Shown here piece by piece: positions 48,655 to 57,988 of a stretch of 64,000 nt of DNA. A program made the position numbers and the translations under genes. Origin of the DNA: Candidatus Rhodobacter oscarellae. GTDB taxonomy: Bacteria; Pseudomonadota; Alphaproteobacteria; Rhodobacterales; Rhodobacteraceae. Numbering within the stretch: position 1 is the stretch's first letter; every line of letters begins with the position of its first letter. Location: the NCBI RefSeq assembly GCF_001078595.1, contig NZ_LFTY01000002.1, positions 1,864,241 to 1,928,240 of the forward strand, in the 5' to 3' direction. The notes below the pieces were generated by a model. It was not told the origin of the DNA, searched no databases, and was given only the letters and a program-made list of their open reading frames with translations.

Positions 48655-50061
48655 TCAGAGCACCGGCGCCCGCGCGCCGGGCCAGTCCGTGGCCGCGTGA
48701 TAGGACATGGCCATCGACAAAAGCCGCGCGTCCGAGCCGCGCGGGCCGAAAAGTTGCATCCCCATGGGCAGCCCCGCCGCGCCGAACCCCACCGGCAGGC
48801 TGATCGCGGGCAGCCCGATAAGGCCCACCGGAATCGTGACCTCCATCCAGCGGTGATAGGTGTCCATGGCGCGACCGGCGATCTCGGTCGGGTACTCGAC
48901 CGCGTGCGGGAACGGCCAGACCTGGGTGGTCGGCAGCACCAGGGCGTCATAGGTCCCGAACAGCTCCGCGGCGCGACGGTACCAGTCAGAGGCGATCTCG
49001 GACGCGCGATGCACCTCGTAGGCGCTCAGCGCCAGCCCGGTCTCGATCTCCCACTGCGCCGCGGCCTTGAAGTTGTCCCGCTTGGACGCGTCATCCCAAA
49101 GCGGCTTGAGCCCGGCGCTCTGCGACCAGGATCGCAGCACGCACCAGGCCTGCCAAAGCGCCTCGCTGGGGAATGGCGGGGCAAGGGGCTCGACCACGGC
49201 GCCTAAATCCTCCAGGACGGCACAGCCTGCCTCGGCCATGGCCTCGATGCCGTCCTCATAGGCATAGGCCCCGCCCCAAGAGCCGAGCCAGCCGATGCGC
49301 ATGCCCGACAGATCCGCGGGCTCCACGCGGGCGGCATCGAAGGCCGCCCCGTCCGGCGTGCGCCTGTCCGGCCCGGCCAGGCTGCTGAGAAGAAGCGCCA
49401 GATCCATCGGATCGCGCGCCATCGGGCCGAGCGTGGAGAGCGGGTGCAGGAACATCTCGCCCCCGGGGTGATTGGGTACCACGCCTATGCTGGGGCGCAT
49501 CCCGTAGACGTTGTTCCAGGCCGCCGGGTTGCGCAGGCTGCCCATCATGTCAGAGCCGTCGGCCACGGCCAGCATGCGGCAGGCCAGGGCCACCGCGGCA
49601 CCGCCAGAGGACCCGCCGCAGCTGCGCTCCGGGTCGTAGGGGTTCGAGGTGCGCCCATGCACCGGGTTGAACGTGTTGGACCCCAGCCCGAACTCCGGCG
49701 TGTTGGTCTTGCCGATGATGATCGCCCCGGCCTGGCGCAGGCGCGCGGCCAGCAGGTCGTCCTCGTCCGGGACGTGGTCGGCGAAGAAAGGCGAGCCCTT
49801 GGTGGTGCGCAGACCCTTTGTGGCAACCAGATCCTTGACCGCAATTGGAATCCCGTGCAGCCAGCCCGTGCGCGGCGCGGCATCGGCCGCCGCCGCCTCG
49901 GCCATCAACGCGTCCGCGTCGCGCAGCGAGACGATGGCGTTCACGGCGTCATTGACGGCCCCGATCCGGTCCAGCGTGGCGCGCATCACCTCGACACAGG
50001 ACGCGTCCCCCGCCGCGATCCTCTCAGACAGCGCACGCGCCGTTAGCTCATGAAGTTCCAT
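48655..50061 (-). CDS. amidase-signature enzyme
   Basis: Amidase-signature family hydrolase, 468 residues. The Ser-cisSer-Lys triad is visible: K76 in IAVKDLV, the cis-Ser S151 in CGGSSGGAAVALA and the nucleophile S175 in GSDMMGSLRNPA. Such enzymes hydrolyse small amides; GatA-like transamidation is unlikely because gatB and gatC are not adjacent. It starts at the ATG at 50061 (MELHELTARALSERIAAGDA); the frame upstream adds 13 unconserved residues. It follows prfB by 138 bp on the same strand. Confidence 0.92.
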   Translation of the reverse strand: MELHELTARALSERIAAGDASCVEVMRATLDRIGAVNDAVNAIVSLRDADALMAEAAAADAAPRTGWLHGIPIAVKDLVATKGLRTTKGSPFFADHVPDEDDLLAARLRQAGAIIIGKTNTPEFGLGSNTFNPVHGRTSNPYDPERSCGGSSGGAAVALACRMLAVADGSDMMGSLRNPAAWNNVYGMRPSIGVVPNHPGGEMFLHPLSTLGPMARDPMDLALLLSSLAGPDRRTPDGAAFDAARVEPADLSGMRIGWLGSWGGAYAYEDGIEAMAEAGCAVLEDLGAVVEPLAPPFPSEALWQAWCVLRSWSQSAGLKPLWDDASKRDNFKAAAQWEIETGLALSAYEVHRASEIASDWYRRAAELFGTYDALVLPTTQVWPFPHAVEYPTEIAGRAMDTYHRWMEVTIPVGLIGLPAISLPVGFGAAGLPMGMQLFGPRGSDARLLSMAMSYHAATDWPGARAPVL

Positions 50062-50199
50062 CGTTCCGCTTCTTCTCTTCCCAGATGCGCAAGGCGCCAC
50101 AGGGCGTTAGATACTACGCATAGCAAAGAACGTCGCGGCGAGACTTGCAAGAGAAAGAGCGTGCGGAAGCACATATTTTGGAAACGGCTGGCTTGAGGC

Positions 50200-51327
50200 T
50201 TAGTCGTCCGCCGCGGCCTCGGCCCGGCTCTTGCCGCTGACATCCAGCGCCAGCGTGGCGGCCATGAACGCATCCAGGTCGCCGTCCAGCACGCCCGAGG
50301 TGTCAGAGGTCTCATGGTTGGTGCGCAGGTCCTTCACCATCTGGTAGGGCTGCAGCACGTAGGACCGGATCTGATTGCCCCAGCCCGCGTCCCCGGCGCT
50401 CTCATGCGCCTCGTTTACAAGCGCTGAACGCTTGTCCAGTTCCATCTGGTAAAGCCGCGATTTCAACGCCTTCATCGCAATGTCGCGGTTCTGGTGCTGG
50501 GACTTCTCCGAGCTTGTGACCACGATGCCGGTGGGCGCGTGGGTGATGCGCACCGCCGAGTCGGTGGTGTTCACATGCTGCCCCCCGGCCCCACTAGAGC
50601 GATAGGTGTCAATGCGGATATCGGAGGGGTTCACCTCGATCTCGATATTGTCGTCCACCACCGGATAGACCTTCACAGAGCTGAAGGAGGTGTGCCGCCG
50701 CGCGGAGCTGTCATAGGGCGAGATCCGCACCAACCGATGCACGCCGCTCTCCGACTTCAGCCAGCCATAGGCGTTGGGCCCAAAGATCTTGTAGGCCGCG
50801 GATTTTATGCCGGCCTCCTCGCCGGCGCTTTCCGACTGCAGCTCGACCTTATAGCCCTTCTTCTCGGCCCAGCGCACATACATCCGCGCCAGCATCGACG
50901 CCCAATCGCAGCTCTCGGTGCCGCCGGCGCCAGAGTTGATCTCTAGGAACGTGTCATTGCCATCGGCCTCGCCGTTCAGAAGCGCCTCGATTTCCTTTTT
51001 GGCGGCTTTGGCGGCCAGCCGCGTCAGCGCGGCCTCGGCCTCGGCGATGACGTCCTGGTCGTCCTCCATCTCGCCCAGCTCGATCAGTTCGGCATTGTCG
51101 TTCATGTCGCGCTCGATGCCCGCGACGGTGTCCAGCTGGTCCACCAGAGCCTGGCGGTCGCGCATCAGCTTCTGCGCCTTCTCCGGATCGTCCCATAGCG
51201 TGGGGTCCTCGACGCGGGCGTTGAATTCCTCCAGCCGGTGCTGGGCCGTGGCAAAATCCATGCGCTGGCGCAAAAGCTCCAGCGAGTTCTGAATTGCATC
51301 GACGGTGTTCTGGATCTCGGCGCGCAT
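50200..51327 (-). CDS. prfB: peptide chain release factor 2
   Basis: Terminates translation at UGA and UAA. The GGQ that triggers peptide release is at 248-250 (SGAGGQHVN). The codon-recognition tripeptide region reads SPY (203-205, [15 protein letters not shown]) where E. coli has SPF; I believe this is common in alphaproteobacteria. Length 375. The frame is continuous from the ATG at 51327, so the programmed +1 frameshift that autoregulates E. coli prfB is absent. It follows the PBP1A gene with a 304-bp leader containing a partial palindromic repeat. Confidence 0.97.
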   Translation of the reverse strand: MRAEIQNTVDAIQNSLELLRQRMDFATAQHRLEEFNARVEDPTLWDDPEKAQKLMRDRQALVDQLDTVAGIERDMNDNAELIELGEMEDDQDVIAEAEAALTRLAAKAAKKEIEALLNGEADGNDTFLEINSGAGGTESCDWASMLARMYVRWAEKKGYKVELQSESAGEEAGIKSAAYKIFGPNAYGWLKSESGVHRLVRISPYDSSARRHTSFSSVKVYPVVDDNIEIEVNPSDIRIDTYRSSGAGGQHVNTTDSAVRITHAPTGIVVTSSEKSQHQNRDIAMKALKSRLYQMELDKRSALVNEAHESAGDAGWGNQIRSYVLQPYQMVKDLRTNHETSDTSGVLDGDLDAFMAATLALDVSGKSRAEAAADD

Positions 51328-51631
51328 GATGGGCCCCCTCGGCTGAGGCGATCCTGATAGCAACGCATTCCAAGCTGAGCAAGTGGGCGTAACGATAGCC
51401 GCAGGCGCCAATTTCCTTCCAAGGAAATTGCAAATCTCTTGCAAGAGATTTGGTTGCGCCTAGGGCAAGCGGACACTCAACAGAACGTCTCGGTTTCAGT
51501 CGAAACTTCGTCCAGATATGGCATTTGAGCGCCGGAATAGCCGCCTATTTTAAGCTCAAACAACGCAAGCGGGGCGAAAATTCCTCAAACCCCAAAGGGG
51601 CGCGGAAGATTCCGGTCAGTGTCCACGAGGA
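51328..51631. other. gene-free stretch between PBP1A and prfB
   Basis: These 304 bases hold the partial repeat D (51404-51460) about 77 bp ahead of prfB. Near 51586-51600 a short CCCC-AAA-GGGG hairpin could end the PBP1A transcript weakly. The rest shows nothing I can support. Confidence 0.6.
51404..51460. repeat. partial palindrome element, copy D
   Basis: Two adjacent 22-bp palindromes: 51409-51430 (arms CAATTTCCTT and AAGGAAATTG around CC) and 51431-51452 (core CTCTTGCAAGAG, identical to the first palindrome of copies A-C). Short flanks GGCGC and GCGCC pair outside them. The long element's ends are missing. It lies in the prfB leader. Confidence 0.85.
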
Positions 51632-54148
51632 CTAGTACAACCCGCCCGAGCTCAGCGACCCGAAATCCGCCTTCTTCGGGATAAGAACCACATCACCGTC
51701 CGAGGTAAGCACCTGCTGGTCCGTGCCGCCATCGCCGGGCGCGAAGAGCGGAAGGTTTGACCCCATTGCAAAGCCCCCGTCAAAGGCGATGCCGAAAAGC
51801 GGCTCCTCGCCGTCGCGGAAATACTCCGCCACCACATTCGGACCGCTGGCCTCGTTCGGCAGCCGCGCGCCGGTGAAGCGGTCGATCTTGATGAACCGCC
51901 CGCCCCGTGGCACCGAGAACTTGCCGCCGCCGTATTTCGCGGTGGCTTTCGTCATGAACTGGTTGAAGACCGGCCCGCACATGCCGCCGCCCGATGCCCC
52001 GCGGCCCAGCGATTTCGGCCGATCATAGCCGATATAGCAGCCCGCCACGATGTTGTTGGTGAAGCCCACGAACCAGACATCCTTGGCATCGTTGGTTGTG
52101 CCGGTTTTACCCGCCACCGGCACGTCCAGGCTGACCTTGCCCGCCGCCGTGCCGCGCTGCACCACGCCCTGCATCATCGAGGTCAGCTGGTAAGCGGTGA
52201 CGGCATTCATCACCCGCTCGCGGTTCGACGAAATACGCGGCGCGATGCCCGGCTCCAGCGAGGCGTATTGGCAATCCTCGCAGATGCGCTGGTCATGGCG
52301 GTACACCGTCTCGCCCCAGCGGTTCTGCACCCGGTCCACAAGCGTCGGCTCCACCCGCTCGCCACCATTGGCAAACATCGCATAGGCCGCGACCATCTTG
52401 AACAGCGTGGTCTCTTGCGCGCCCAGCGCGTTGGCCAGGAATGGCTGCAGGTTCTCGTAGACCCCGAAGCGCTCGGCATAGCCCGCCACGGTGTCCATGC
52501 CGATCTCCTCGGCCAGGCGCACGGTCATTAGGTTCCGCGAGCGCTCGATGCCGGTGCGCAGGGGCGTTGGCCCGTAGAACTGGTTCGAGGCGTTTTTGGG
52601 TCGCCAAATGGCGCCATTGCTCTCCACCTCGATCGGCGCGTCGATCACGATCGTGGCGGGCGAGAAACCGCTATCGAGCGCCGTGGCGTAGACGAACGGC
52701 TTAAAGGAAGAGCCGGGCTGGCGCTGCGCCTGCGTGGCCCGATTGAACACCGAGTTCTGATAGCTGAACCCGCCCTGCATCGCCAGCACGCGCCCGGTAT
52801 GCACATCCATGGCCATGAACCCGCCCTGCACTTGCGGCACCTGCCGCAGCGTCCAGCGGATGAAGGCGCCGTTGCTGTCTTCGGTCAAATGGCGGACGTG
52901 AACCACATCGCCGGGCTCGAAATTGTCAAAAAAATCGCCCTTCATCCAGGCGATGTCCTTGCGGGGCACCACCGGGGCCGGGTCGCCCTCCTGCCAGCCT
53001 TCTATGCCGAGGGTCAGGCTTTGCGCGGCCACGTCACGCACGACCGCGGGCAACCACTTGCCGTTAAGCTGGATGTCGCGCGCGACCTGGGTCTCGGCCA
53101 GCGCCTTGCGCCAGGCGGCCTCGTCATCCAGCAGCGCGGGGTCGATGGTCTTGCCGGTGCCGCGCCAGATCTTGAGATCGCGGTCGTAGCGCTCTAGCCC
53201 CTTCTGCAGGGCAACCGCCGCTTCGCGCTGCAGCTCGGGGTCCATCGTGGCGCGAATCGACAGCCCGCCGTTAAAGAACTCCTCTTCGCCGAATTCCTGG
53301 CTCAGCTGGCGGCGGATCTCGTCGGTGAAATAGTCGCGTGCGGGCAGCCCGGCCTTAAAGCTCTCGACCTCGCCCATCTGCACGGTCCGGATCGGCGTGT
53401 TGCGCGCGGTCTCGTATTCCGCCGCGGTGACATAGCCGTTCTCGAACATCTCCCGCAGCACCAGGTTGTTGCGGCGGTTCAGCGCCTCATCGTAATTGCT
53501 GGCGGGGTTGTAGCTATAGGGCGCCTTGGGGTGGATCGCCAAGAACGCCGCCTCGGCGATGGTCAGCTCGTCCAGCGTCTTGTTGAAATAGCTCTGCGCG
53601 GCGGCGGCCACGCCAAAGCTGCGCACGCCCAGGTCGATCTCGTTGAGGTAAAGCGTCAGGATCTCGTCCTTGCTCAGCGTGCTTTCCACGCGGGCCGCCA
53701 GGATGATCTCTTTGACCTTGCGCTCGGCCCGGCGCGAGCCATCCAGCAGGAAGTTCTTCATCACCTGCTGGGTGATCGTCGAGGCCCCGCGCAGGCGCCC
53801 GCCGCGCAAGAACTCCAGCCCCGCCGCCGCCATGCCGCGGGGGTCATAGCCCTTATGGGTGTAAAAATTCTTGTCCTCGGCACTGATGAAGGCCTGCTTT
53901 ACCAGGTCCGGGATCTCTTCGGGCGGGGCGTAGAGCCGCCGCTCGCGGGCGAACTCGTCCATCAGACGTCCCTCGCCCGAGTAAATCCGGCTGATCGTGG
54001 GCGGGGCGTAGCGGGCCAGCTGCTCGGTATTTGGCAGGTCCTGGCTGTAGGTCCACAGCACGCCACCGACCAACACCGCCGCAAAGAATGCGCCGATGGT
54101 CGCGAAGCTAAAGATCGCGCCGAAGAAGTTCAGGATGAAACGCAACAT
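51632..54148 (-). CDS. mrcA: penicillin-binding protein 1A
   Basis: Bifunctional peptidoglycan synthase, 838 residues. A membrane helix (about 10-33) is followed by the GT51 glycosyltransferase with catalytic Glu91 in ISAEDKNFYTHKG and the later GASTITQQ motif. The transpeptidase has SxxK at S480-S-F-K483, SRN in IERSRNLMT and KTGTTN near residue 676. An OB-like insert lies between the two catalytic domains, as in other class A proteins. Amidase, PBP1A and prfB are neighbours in many alphaproteobacteria; here a plus-strand methyltransferase gene is wedged between the amidase and this gene. Confidence 0.97.
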   Translation of the reverse strand: MLRFILNFFGAIFSFATIGAFFAAVLVGGVLWTYSQDLPNTEQLARYAPPTISRIYSGEGRLMDEFARERRLYAPPEEIPDLVKQAFISAEDKNFYTHKGYDPRGMAAAGLEFLRGGRLRGASTITQQVMKNFLLDGSRRAERKVKEIILAARVESTLSKDEILTLYLNEIDLGVRSFGVAAAAQSYFNKTLDELTIAEAAFLAIHPKAPYSYNPASNYDEALNRRNNLVLREMFENGYVTAAEYETARNTPIRTVQMGEVESFKAGLPARDYFTDEIRRQLSQEFGEEEFFNGGLSIRATMDPELQREAAVALQKGLERYDRDLKIWRGTGKTIDPALLDDEAAWRKALAETQVARDIQLNGKWLPAVVRDVAAQSLTLGIEGWQEGDPAPVVPRKDIAWMKGDFFDNFEPGDVVHVRHLTEDSNGAFIRWTLRQVPQVQGGFMAMDVHTGRVLAMQGGFSYQNSVFNRATQAQRQPGSSFKPFVYATALDSGFSPATIVIDAPIEVESNGAIWRPKNASNQFYGPTPLRTGIERSRNLMTVRLAEEIGMDTVAGYAERFGVYENLQPFLANALGAQETTLFKMVAAYAMFANGGERVEPTLVDRVQNRWGETVYRHDQRICEDCQYASLEPGIAPRISSNRERVMNAVTAYQLTSMMQGVVQRGTAAGKVSLDVPVAGKTGTTNDAKDVWFVGFTNNIVAGCYIGYDRPKSLGRGASGGGMCGPVFNQFMTKATAKYGGGKFSVPRGGRFIKIDRFTGARLPNEASGPNVVAEYFRDGEEPLFGIAFDGGFAMGSNLPLFAPGDGGTDQQVLTSDGDVVLIPKKADFGSLSSGGLY

Positions 54149-54301
54149 GCTCGGCCCGTTTTTACGCCTTTCCCTCTTATAGAGCGCCCGGCGCGAAGGG
54201 TCAAAATCAGACTTCGTTAAACATAGGCGAATTCACGCTTTCGGTGCGGTTGGCGGCACCCGCGCCTTGTGATGGCCGCGCAACCTGCATAGCTGTCACA
54301 G

Positions 54302-54910
54302 ATGGGCCCCGAGCATATCCTTTCCACCTATGACCGCGTCGCCGCGGATTTCGACAAGCAGCGCGGCAAGAGCCTGTTCGAGCGCGCCTGGCTGGACCGC
54401 ATGCTGGCCATCGCCCCGCCGCCACGCCGAGTTCTGGATCTGGGCTGCGGTTCGGGCCGCCCGATCGCAAGCTACTTGATGGACCGCCGCGCGCAGGTGA
54501 CCGGCGTCGACGGCGCCGCCGCGATGGTGGCGCTTTTTACCCAGAATGTTCCGGGCGCTGAGGCAATCCAAGACGATATGCGCACGCTAGCCCTGGGGCG
54601 GCGCTTTGATGCGGTGCTGGCCTGGAACTCGTTCTTTCACCTCTGCGCCGAGGACCAACGCGGCATGTTCGCGGTCTTCGCCGCCCACACGACCCCCGGG
54701 GCTGCGTTGATGTTCACCGCCGGGCACAAGGAAGGCGAAGTCATGGGACACGCCGCAGGACAGCCGGTCTTCCACGCCAGCCTGGACCCAGAGGAATACC
54801 GCGCCCTGCTGGACGCCCATGGCTTTGAAGAACTGCGCTACGTGCCGGAGGACCCAGACTGCAACGGGCACACAGTGTGGCTTGCGCGACGGCGCAATGA
54901 TGCCGGATGA
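54302..54910 (+). CDS. class I SAM-dependent methyltransferase
   Basis: 202 residues with the methyltransferase fold: motif I VLDLGCGSGRP (44-54), acidic VTGVDGA after strand 2 and QDDMRTLALG. Substrate unknown. It reads opposite to the PBP1A gene on its left and the cell-wall amidase gene on its right, interrupting a gene order that is otherwise conserved. A Gly before the catalytic fold (MGPEHILSTYDRVAADFDKQ) fits the family's N-terminal helix. The 175-bp region after it contains a perfect 11-bp inverted pair. Confidence 0.87.
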   Translation: MGPEHILSTYDRVAADFDKQRGKSLFERAWLDRMLAIAPPPRRVLDLGCGSGRPIASYLMDRRAQVTGVDGAAAMVALFTQNVPGAEAIQDDMRTLALGRRFDAVLAWNSFFHLCAEDQRGMFAVFAAHTTPGAALMFTAGHKEGEVMGHAAGQPVFHASLDPEEYRALLDAHGFEELRYVPEDPDCNGHTVWLARRRNDAG

Positions 54911-54939
54911 TGCGGTTTGCGGCGCCCCGGGGGCACCCA

Positions 54940-55031
54940 CCCAAGTTCATTTTCCCGCACGAATCATGAAGATGCCGTAAATTTTCGGCAACCCTCCGCC
55001 CCGCGGCGGCGTTTCGCCCCATGAACTTGGG
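54940..55031. repeat. 11-bp perfect inverted pair around a 70-bp spacer
   Basis: CCCAAGTTCAT (54940-54950) and ATGAACTTGGG (55021-55031) flank 70 bp that include a small hairpin (GCCG/CGGC around AAATTT). It sits between the convergent methyltransferase and amidase genes, in the place where an inserted block would end. Origin unknown. Confidence 0.5.
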
Positions 55032-55085
55032 CGCGTCGCGCCCGCCGCAACCGCCCGAACCATCCGACCGCCCGATCCGCCCGGC

Positions 55086-56303
55086 CTATTGCCGCAGCAG
55101 CTCGCCCTCCGCGGCGTCCTCCTTCGCCCAGACCCGCAGCGCGTCCCGAATGCCGCGCGCCGCGCGGGCGCGCCACTCCGGGGACTGCAGGTTCGCCAAG
55201 TCGCGCTCCGATGACATGAACCCAAGCTCGATCAGCACCGACGGTACATCCGGCGCCTTCAGCACCGAGAACGCCGCGCTTTGCCGGGGCCGCTTGTGCA
55301 GATCGCCAACATTCGACCGCAGCCCCTCCACCAGAGCATCCGCCAGCCGGTCGGTGCGCGGCCAGGTGTCCGCGCGCGCCAGGTCCATCAACAGCTTGGC
55401 CACCGCGTCGTCCTGTTGCGACAGGTCCACCCCCGCCAAAAGCTCCGCGCGGTCATGGCGCTCGGCCAGCTTTTCTGACGCGATGTCAGTGGCTTCCCCC
55501 GCCAGCGTATAGATCGTGGCACCGCTGGCGCGCCCCTCCGCCAGGGCATCCGCGTGCAGCGAAAGGAACACATCCGCCTGCGCCGACCGGGCCACGGATA
55601 GGCGCATCTCCAACGGCACGAACACATCCGCGTCGCGCGTCAGAACCACCTCAAAGCCCCCCGCGCGCAGCAGCGCCTCGCGCAGCTCGCGGGCGAATTG
55701 CAGCATCAGGTCCGCCTCGACGGCCTCGCCGCGCTCGGCGCCGGGGTCAATCCCGCCGTGACCGGGGTCGAGCACCACCACAACCGGGCGCTCACCGCCG
55801 GGCCGCGCGCGCGGCGCGACAAGCTCTGCGGGCTCCGGCAGGGTAAAGTTGTCGCTGGGCGGCGCGCCGGCTGACGCCGCGAACTGCTCGGCGCTGACCT
55901 CCTCCAACGCGACGACAAGCTCCGCCGCGCCGGTCGTGCGCAGCTCGGCCGAGGCGACCTTCATGGGCGCGTCCAATGCCGCCACCATGCGCGACCAGCC
56001 CGCGCTGATAGTGCCGACGCGGATATCGCTGATCGCGACGGACCGGTCAAAACCCGCCGCGTCAAACCCCTGCCAAGCCACGACCGAGAAATCCAGCACC
56101 AGGCGCCGCGGGTTGTCCAAGGTGAAGGCGCGGAACGGCACGGGCTGGCTGAGCCCCAGGCGCAGCTCCGCGCCCGCGCGAAGATCCGTCACCCCGGACC
56201 GCGCGGCATCCACCCGCGCCAGGCCGGTGAACTCCTGTGCGTGGGCGGCCATCGAGAGCCCCCAGGCCATCAGGCAACAAAGGATAGCGGTAATCCTGCT
56301 CAT
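55086..56303 (-). CDS. amiC: N-acetylmuramoyl-L-alanine amidase with AMIN domain
   Basis: Periplasmic zinc amidase that cuts the bond between muramic acid and the peptide, needed for daughter-cell separation. A signal peptide (about 1-22, ending AHAQ) precedes an AMIN domain (about 25-130) that targets septal wall, then a linker and the amidase_3 domain: VVVLDPGHGGIDPGAERGEA, FLSLHADAL and the catalytic Glu region VPSVLIELGFMSS. Length 405 is normal. The gene order amidase, PBP1A, prfB supports the name. Confidence 0.93.
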   Translation of the reverse strand: MSRITAILCCLMAWGLSMAAHAQEFTGLARVDAARSGVTDLRAGAELRLGLSQPVPFRAFTLDNPRRLVLDFSVVAWQGFDAAGFDRSVAISDIRVGTISAGWSRMVAALDAPMKVASAELRTTGAAELVVALEEVSAEQFAASAGAPPSDNFTLPEPAELVAPRARPGGERPVVVVLDPGHGGIDPGAERGEAVEADLMLQFARELREALLRAGGFEVVLTRDADVFVPLEMRLSVARSAQADVFLSLHADALAEGRASGATIYTLAGEATDIASEKLAERHDRAELLAGVDLSQQDDAVAKLLMDLARADTWPRTDRLADALVEGLRSNVGDLHKRPRQSAAFSVLKAPDVPSVLIELGFMSSERDLANLQSPEWRARAARGIRDALRVWAKEDAAEGELLRQ

Positions 56304-56571
56304 ACGCTCATACTGCGCCTCTGATTTTGGGTCAGTCTATCGCACCTGGCGGACAGAGGGAATCACATCCTTCGCCGCCGCGCGCATCATGGCGCCCGCA
56401 TCGGCGTCCCGATCCCCGGCACGGAGATGCGAGAAGCCAGACCACCTCAGATAAAATGAGGCTCATCTATGCCCAATGATCATAACAAATTCGCCGCCCG
56501 CGGTCGCAATTGGGCGGGCGGCACCGTCCCCAGAGGCGCATAAGACCCCAAGGCTACACATATTCGGTCCC

Positions 56572-57801
56572 ATGCGCCTCCTGATTTCCTTCGCCGCGCT
56601 CTTTCTCTCGGTTGTGCTTTTGCAGATGTCCTCTGGTGGCTTGGGGCCGCTGGATGCGCTCTCGGGCCTGCAATTGGAGTTCAGCACGGCCCAGGTCGGC
56701 CTGCTGGGATCGGCGCATTTCGTGGGCTTCTTCGTGGGCTGCTGGTGGGCGCCGCGGCTGATGGGCAGCGTCGGGCACTCACGCGCCTTCGCGGCCTTCA
56801 CCGCGGCGGGGGCCATCGGGCTGCTGGCGCATATGCTGGTGGTGGACCCCATCGCCTGGGCGCTGATGCGCGTGGCCAGCGGGGCCTGCATCGCGGGCTG
56901 CTACACGGTGGTGGAGAGCTGGCTGCAGGCCAAGGTCACCAACGAGACGCGGGGCCGCGCCATGGGCGCCTATCGGGTGGTGGACCTGGGCGGCTCGCTG
57001 GCCGCGCAGCTTATGATCGGCGTGTTAGAGCCCGCCAGCTACGTCTCCTACAACCTGCTGGCGCTCTTGTGCTGCGCCTCTCTCTTGCCGCTCACGCTGA
57101 CCCGCCTGAAGCAGCCCGAGATCCCCACCGCGCCGCGCCTGCGCCCGGCGCTGGCCTGGCGGCTCTCGCCCTTGGCGGTGATGGGGGTGCTGGTGGCGGG
57201 CCTGACCGGCGCCGCCTTCCGCATGGTGGGGCCGATCTATGGCCAGGAGGTCGGGCTGGAGGTCGGGCAGATCGCCTGGTTTTTGGCGTCCTTCGTGCTG
57301 GGCGGGGCCTTGGCGCAGATCCCCACGGGCTGGCTGGCGGACAAATACGACCGCCGCTGGGTGCTGATTTGGCTCTCGGTGGCGGCCATTCTGGCCTCGG
57401 CGGTGACGATAGGTGCCAGCGCGCAGGGCACGTTGTCGGTGATGCTCTCGGCGGGGCTCTTTGGCTTCGTGACCGTCCCGATCTACTCGGTCGCCACCGC
57501 GCATGCGCATGACTTCGCCGGCAGCGACGAGCGCGTGGAGCTCAGCGCCGCGCTGCTCTTGTTCTTCGCGCTGGGGGCGATTGCGGCGCCGCTCGCCGCG
57601 TCGAGCCTGATCGAGGCCTACGGCCCCCGCGCGCTGTTCCTCTTCGTGGGTGCCGGGCATGTCGCGCTGATCGTCTTTGGCCTTTTGCGGATGCGCAGGC
57701 GTCCAACGGCCACCGAGCGCACGCCCTATATCTATGCCCCGCGAACTAGCTTCCTAATCGGGCGGCTGATGAAGCGCTTGCGCGAAGGCGGCGAGGATTG
57801 A
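56572..57801 (+). CDS. YcaD-type MFS transporter, second copy
   Basis: Major facilitator protein, 409 residues, twelve helices, related to that at 35415 (shared ESWLxxxxTNETRG loop). It begins [20 protein letters not shown] at 56572; upstream in-frame codons from 56476 lack family likeness. Helix 8-9 loop has [14 protein letters not shown]. The C-terminal tail ([20 protein letters not shown]) is basic. The stop codon runs directly into a strong 10-bp stem. It diverges from amiC and is followed by metG in the same direction. Confidence 0.86.
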   Translation: MRLLISFAALFLSVVLLQMSSGGLGPLDALSGLQLEFSTAQVGLLGSAHFVGFFVGCWWAPRLMGSVGHSRAFAAFTAAGAIGLLAHMLVVDPIAWALMRVASGACIAGCYTVVESWLQAKVTNETRGRAMGAYRVVDLGGSLAAQLMIGVLEPASYVSYNLLALLCCASLLPLTLTRLKQPEIPTAPRLRPALAWRLSPLAVMGVLVAGLTGAAFRMVGPIYGQEVGLEVGQIAWFLASFVLGGALAQIPTGWLADKYDRRWVLIWLSVAAILASAVTIGASAQGTLSVMLSAGLFGFVTVPIYSVATAHAHDFAGSDERVELSAALLLFFALGAIAAPLAASSLIEAYGPRALFLFVGAGHVALIVFGLLRMRRRPTATERTPYIYAPRTSFLIGRLMKRLREGGED

Positions 57802-57843
57802 GACGCGCGCTCCGGCCCGGTGCGAACCGCCCGGCGCGCGTCT
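57801..57843 (+). terminator. strong stem after the MFS stop codon
   Basis: AGACGCGCGC (57801-57810) pairs perfectly with GCGCGCGTCT (57834-57843) around a 23-base loop. The first base is the last base of the TGA stop. No T run follows, so it may slow RNA polymerase or stabilise the mRNA end rather than terminate alone. Confidence 0.4.
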
Positions 57844-57865
57844 GGCTGCACCCCAGCTAACCAGC

Positions 57866-57880
57866 GTCGGCGAAGCCGAC
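57866..57880 (+). other. small hairpin in the metG leader
   Basis: GTCGGC and GCCGAC close a GAA loop, 109 bases before the metG ATG. It is a compact stem in an otherwise unmarked leader. No S-box or other riboswitch is recognisable. Confidence 0.4.
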
Positions 57881-57988
57881 ACATTAAGATCAAGCCACCC
57901 AAGCGTGCGGAGATGGACAAACCACCCCTGGCCCCTTCCCGCCCCTTGCGCTAGAGACGCGCCGCAACCGCCGCAAAGGAATTCTGGC

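Noticed and set aside
50200-51327. Possible programmed frameshift in prfB
   Set aside because: The reading frame is continuous from the ATG, with no internal UGA near codon 26.
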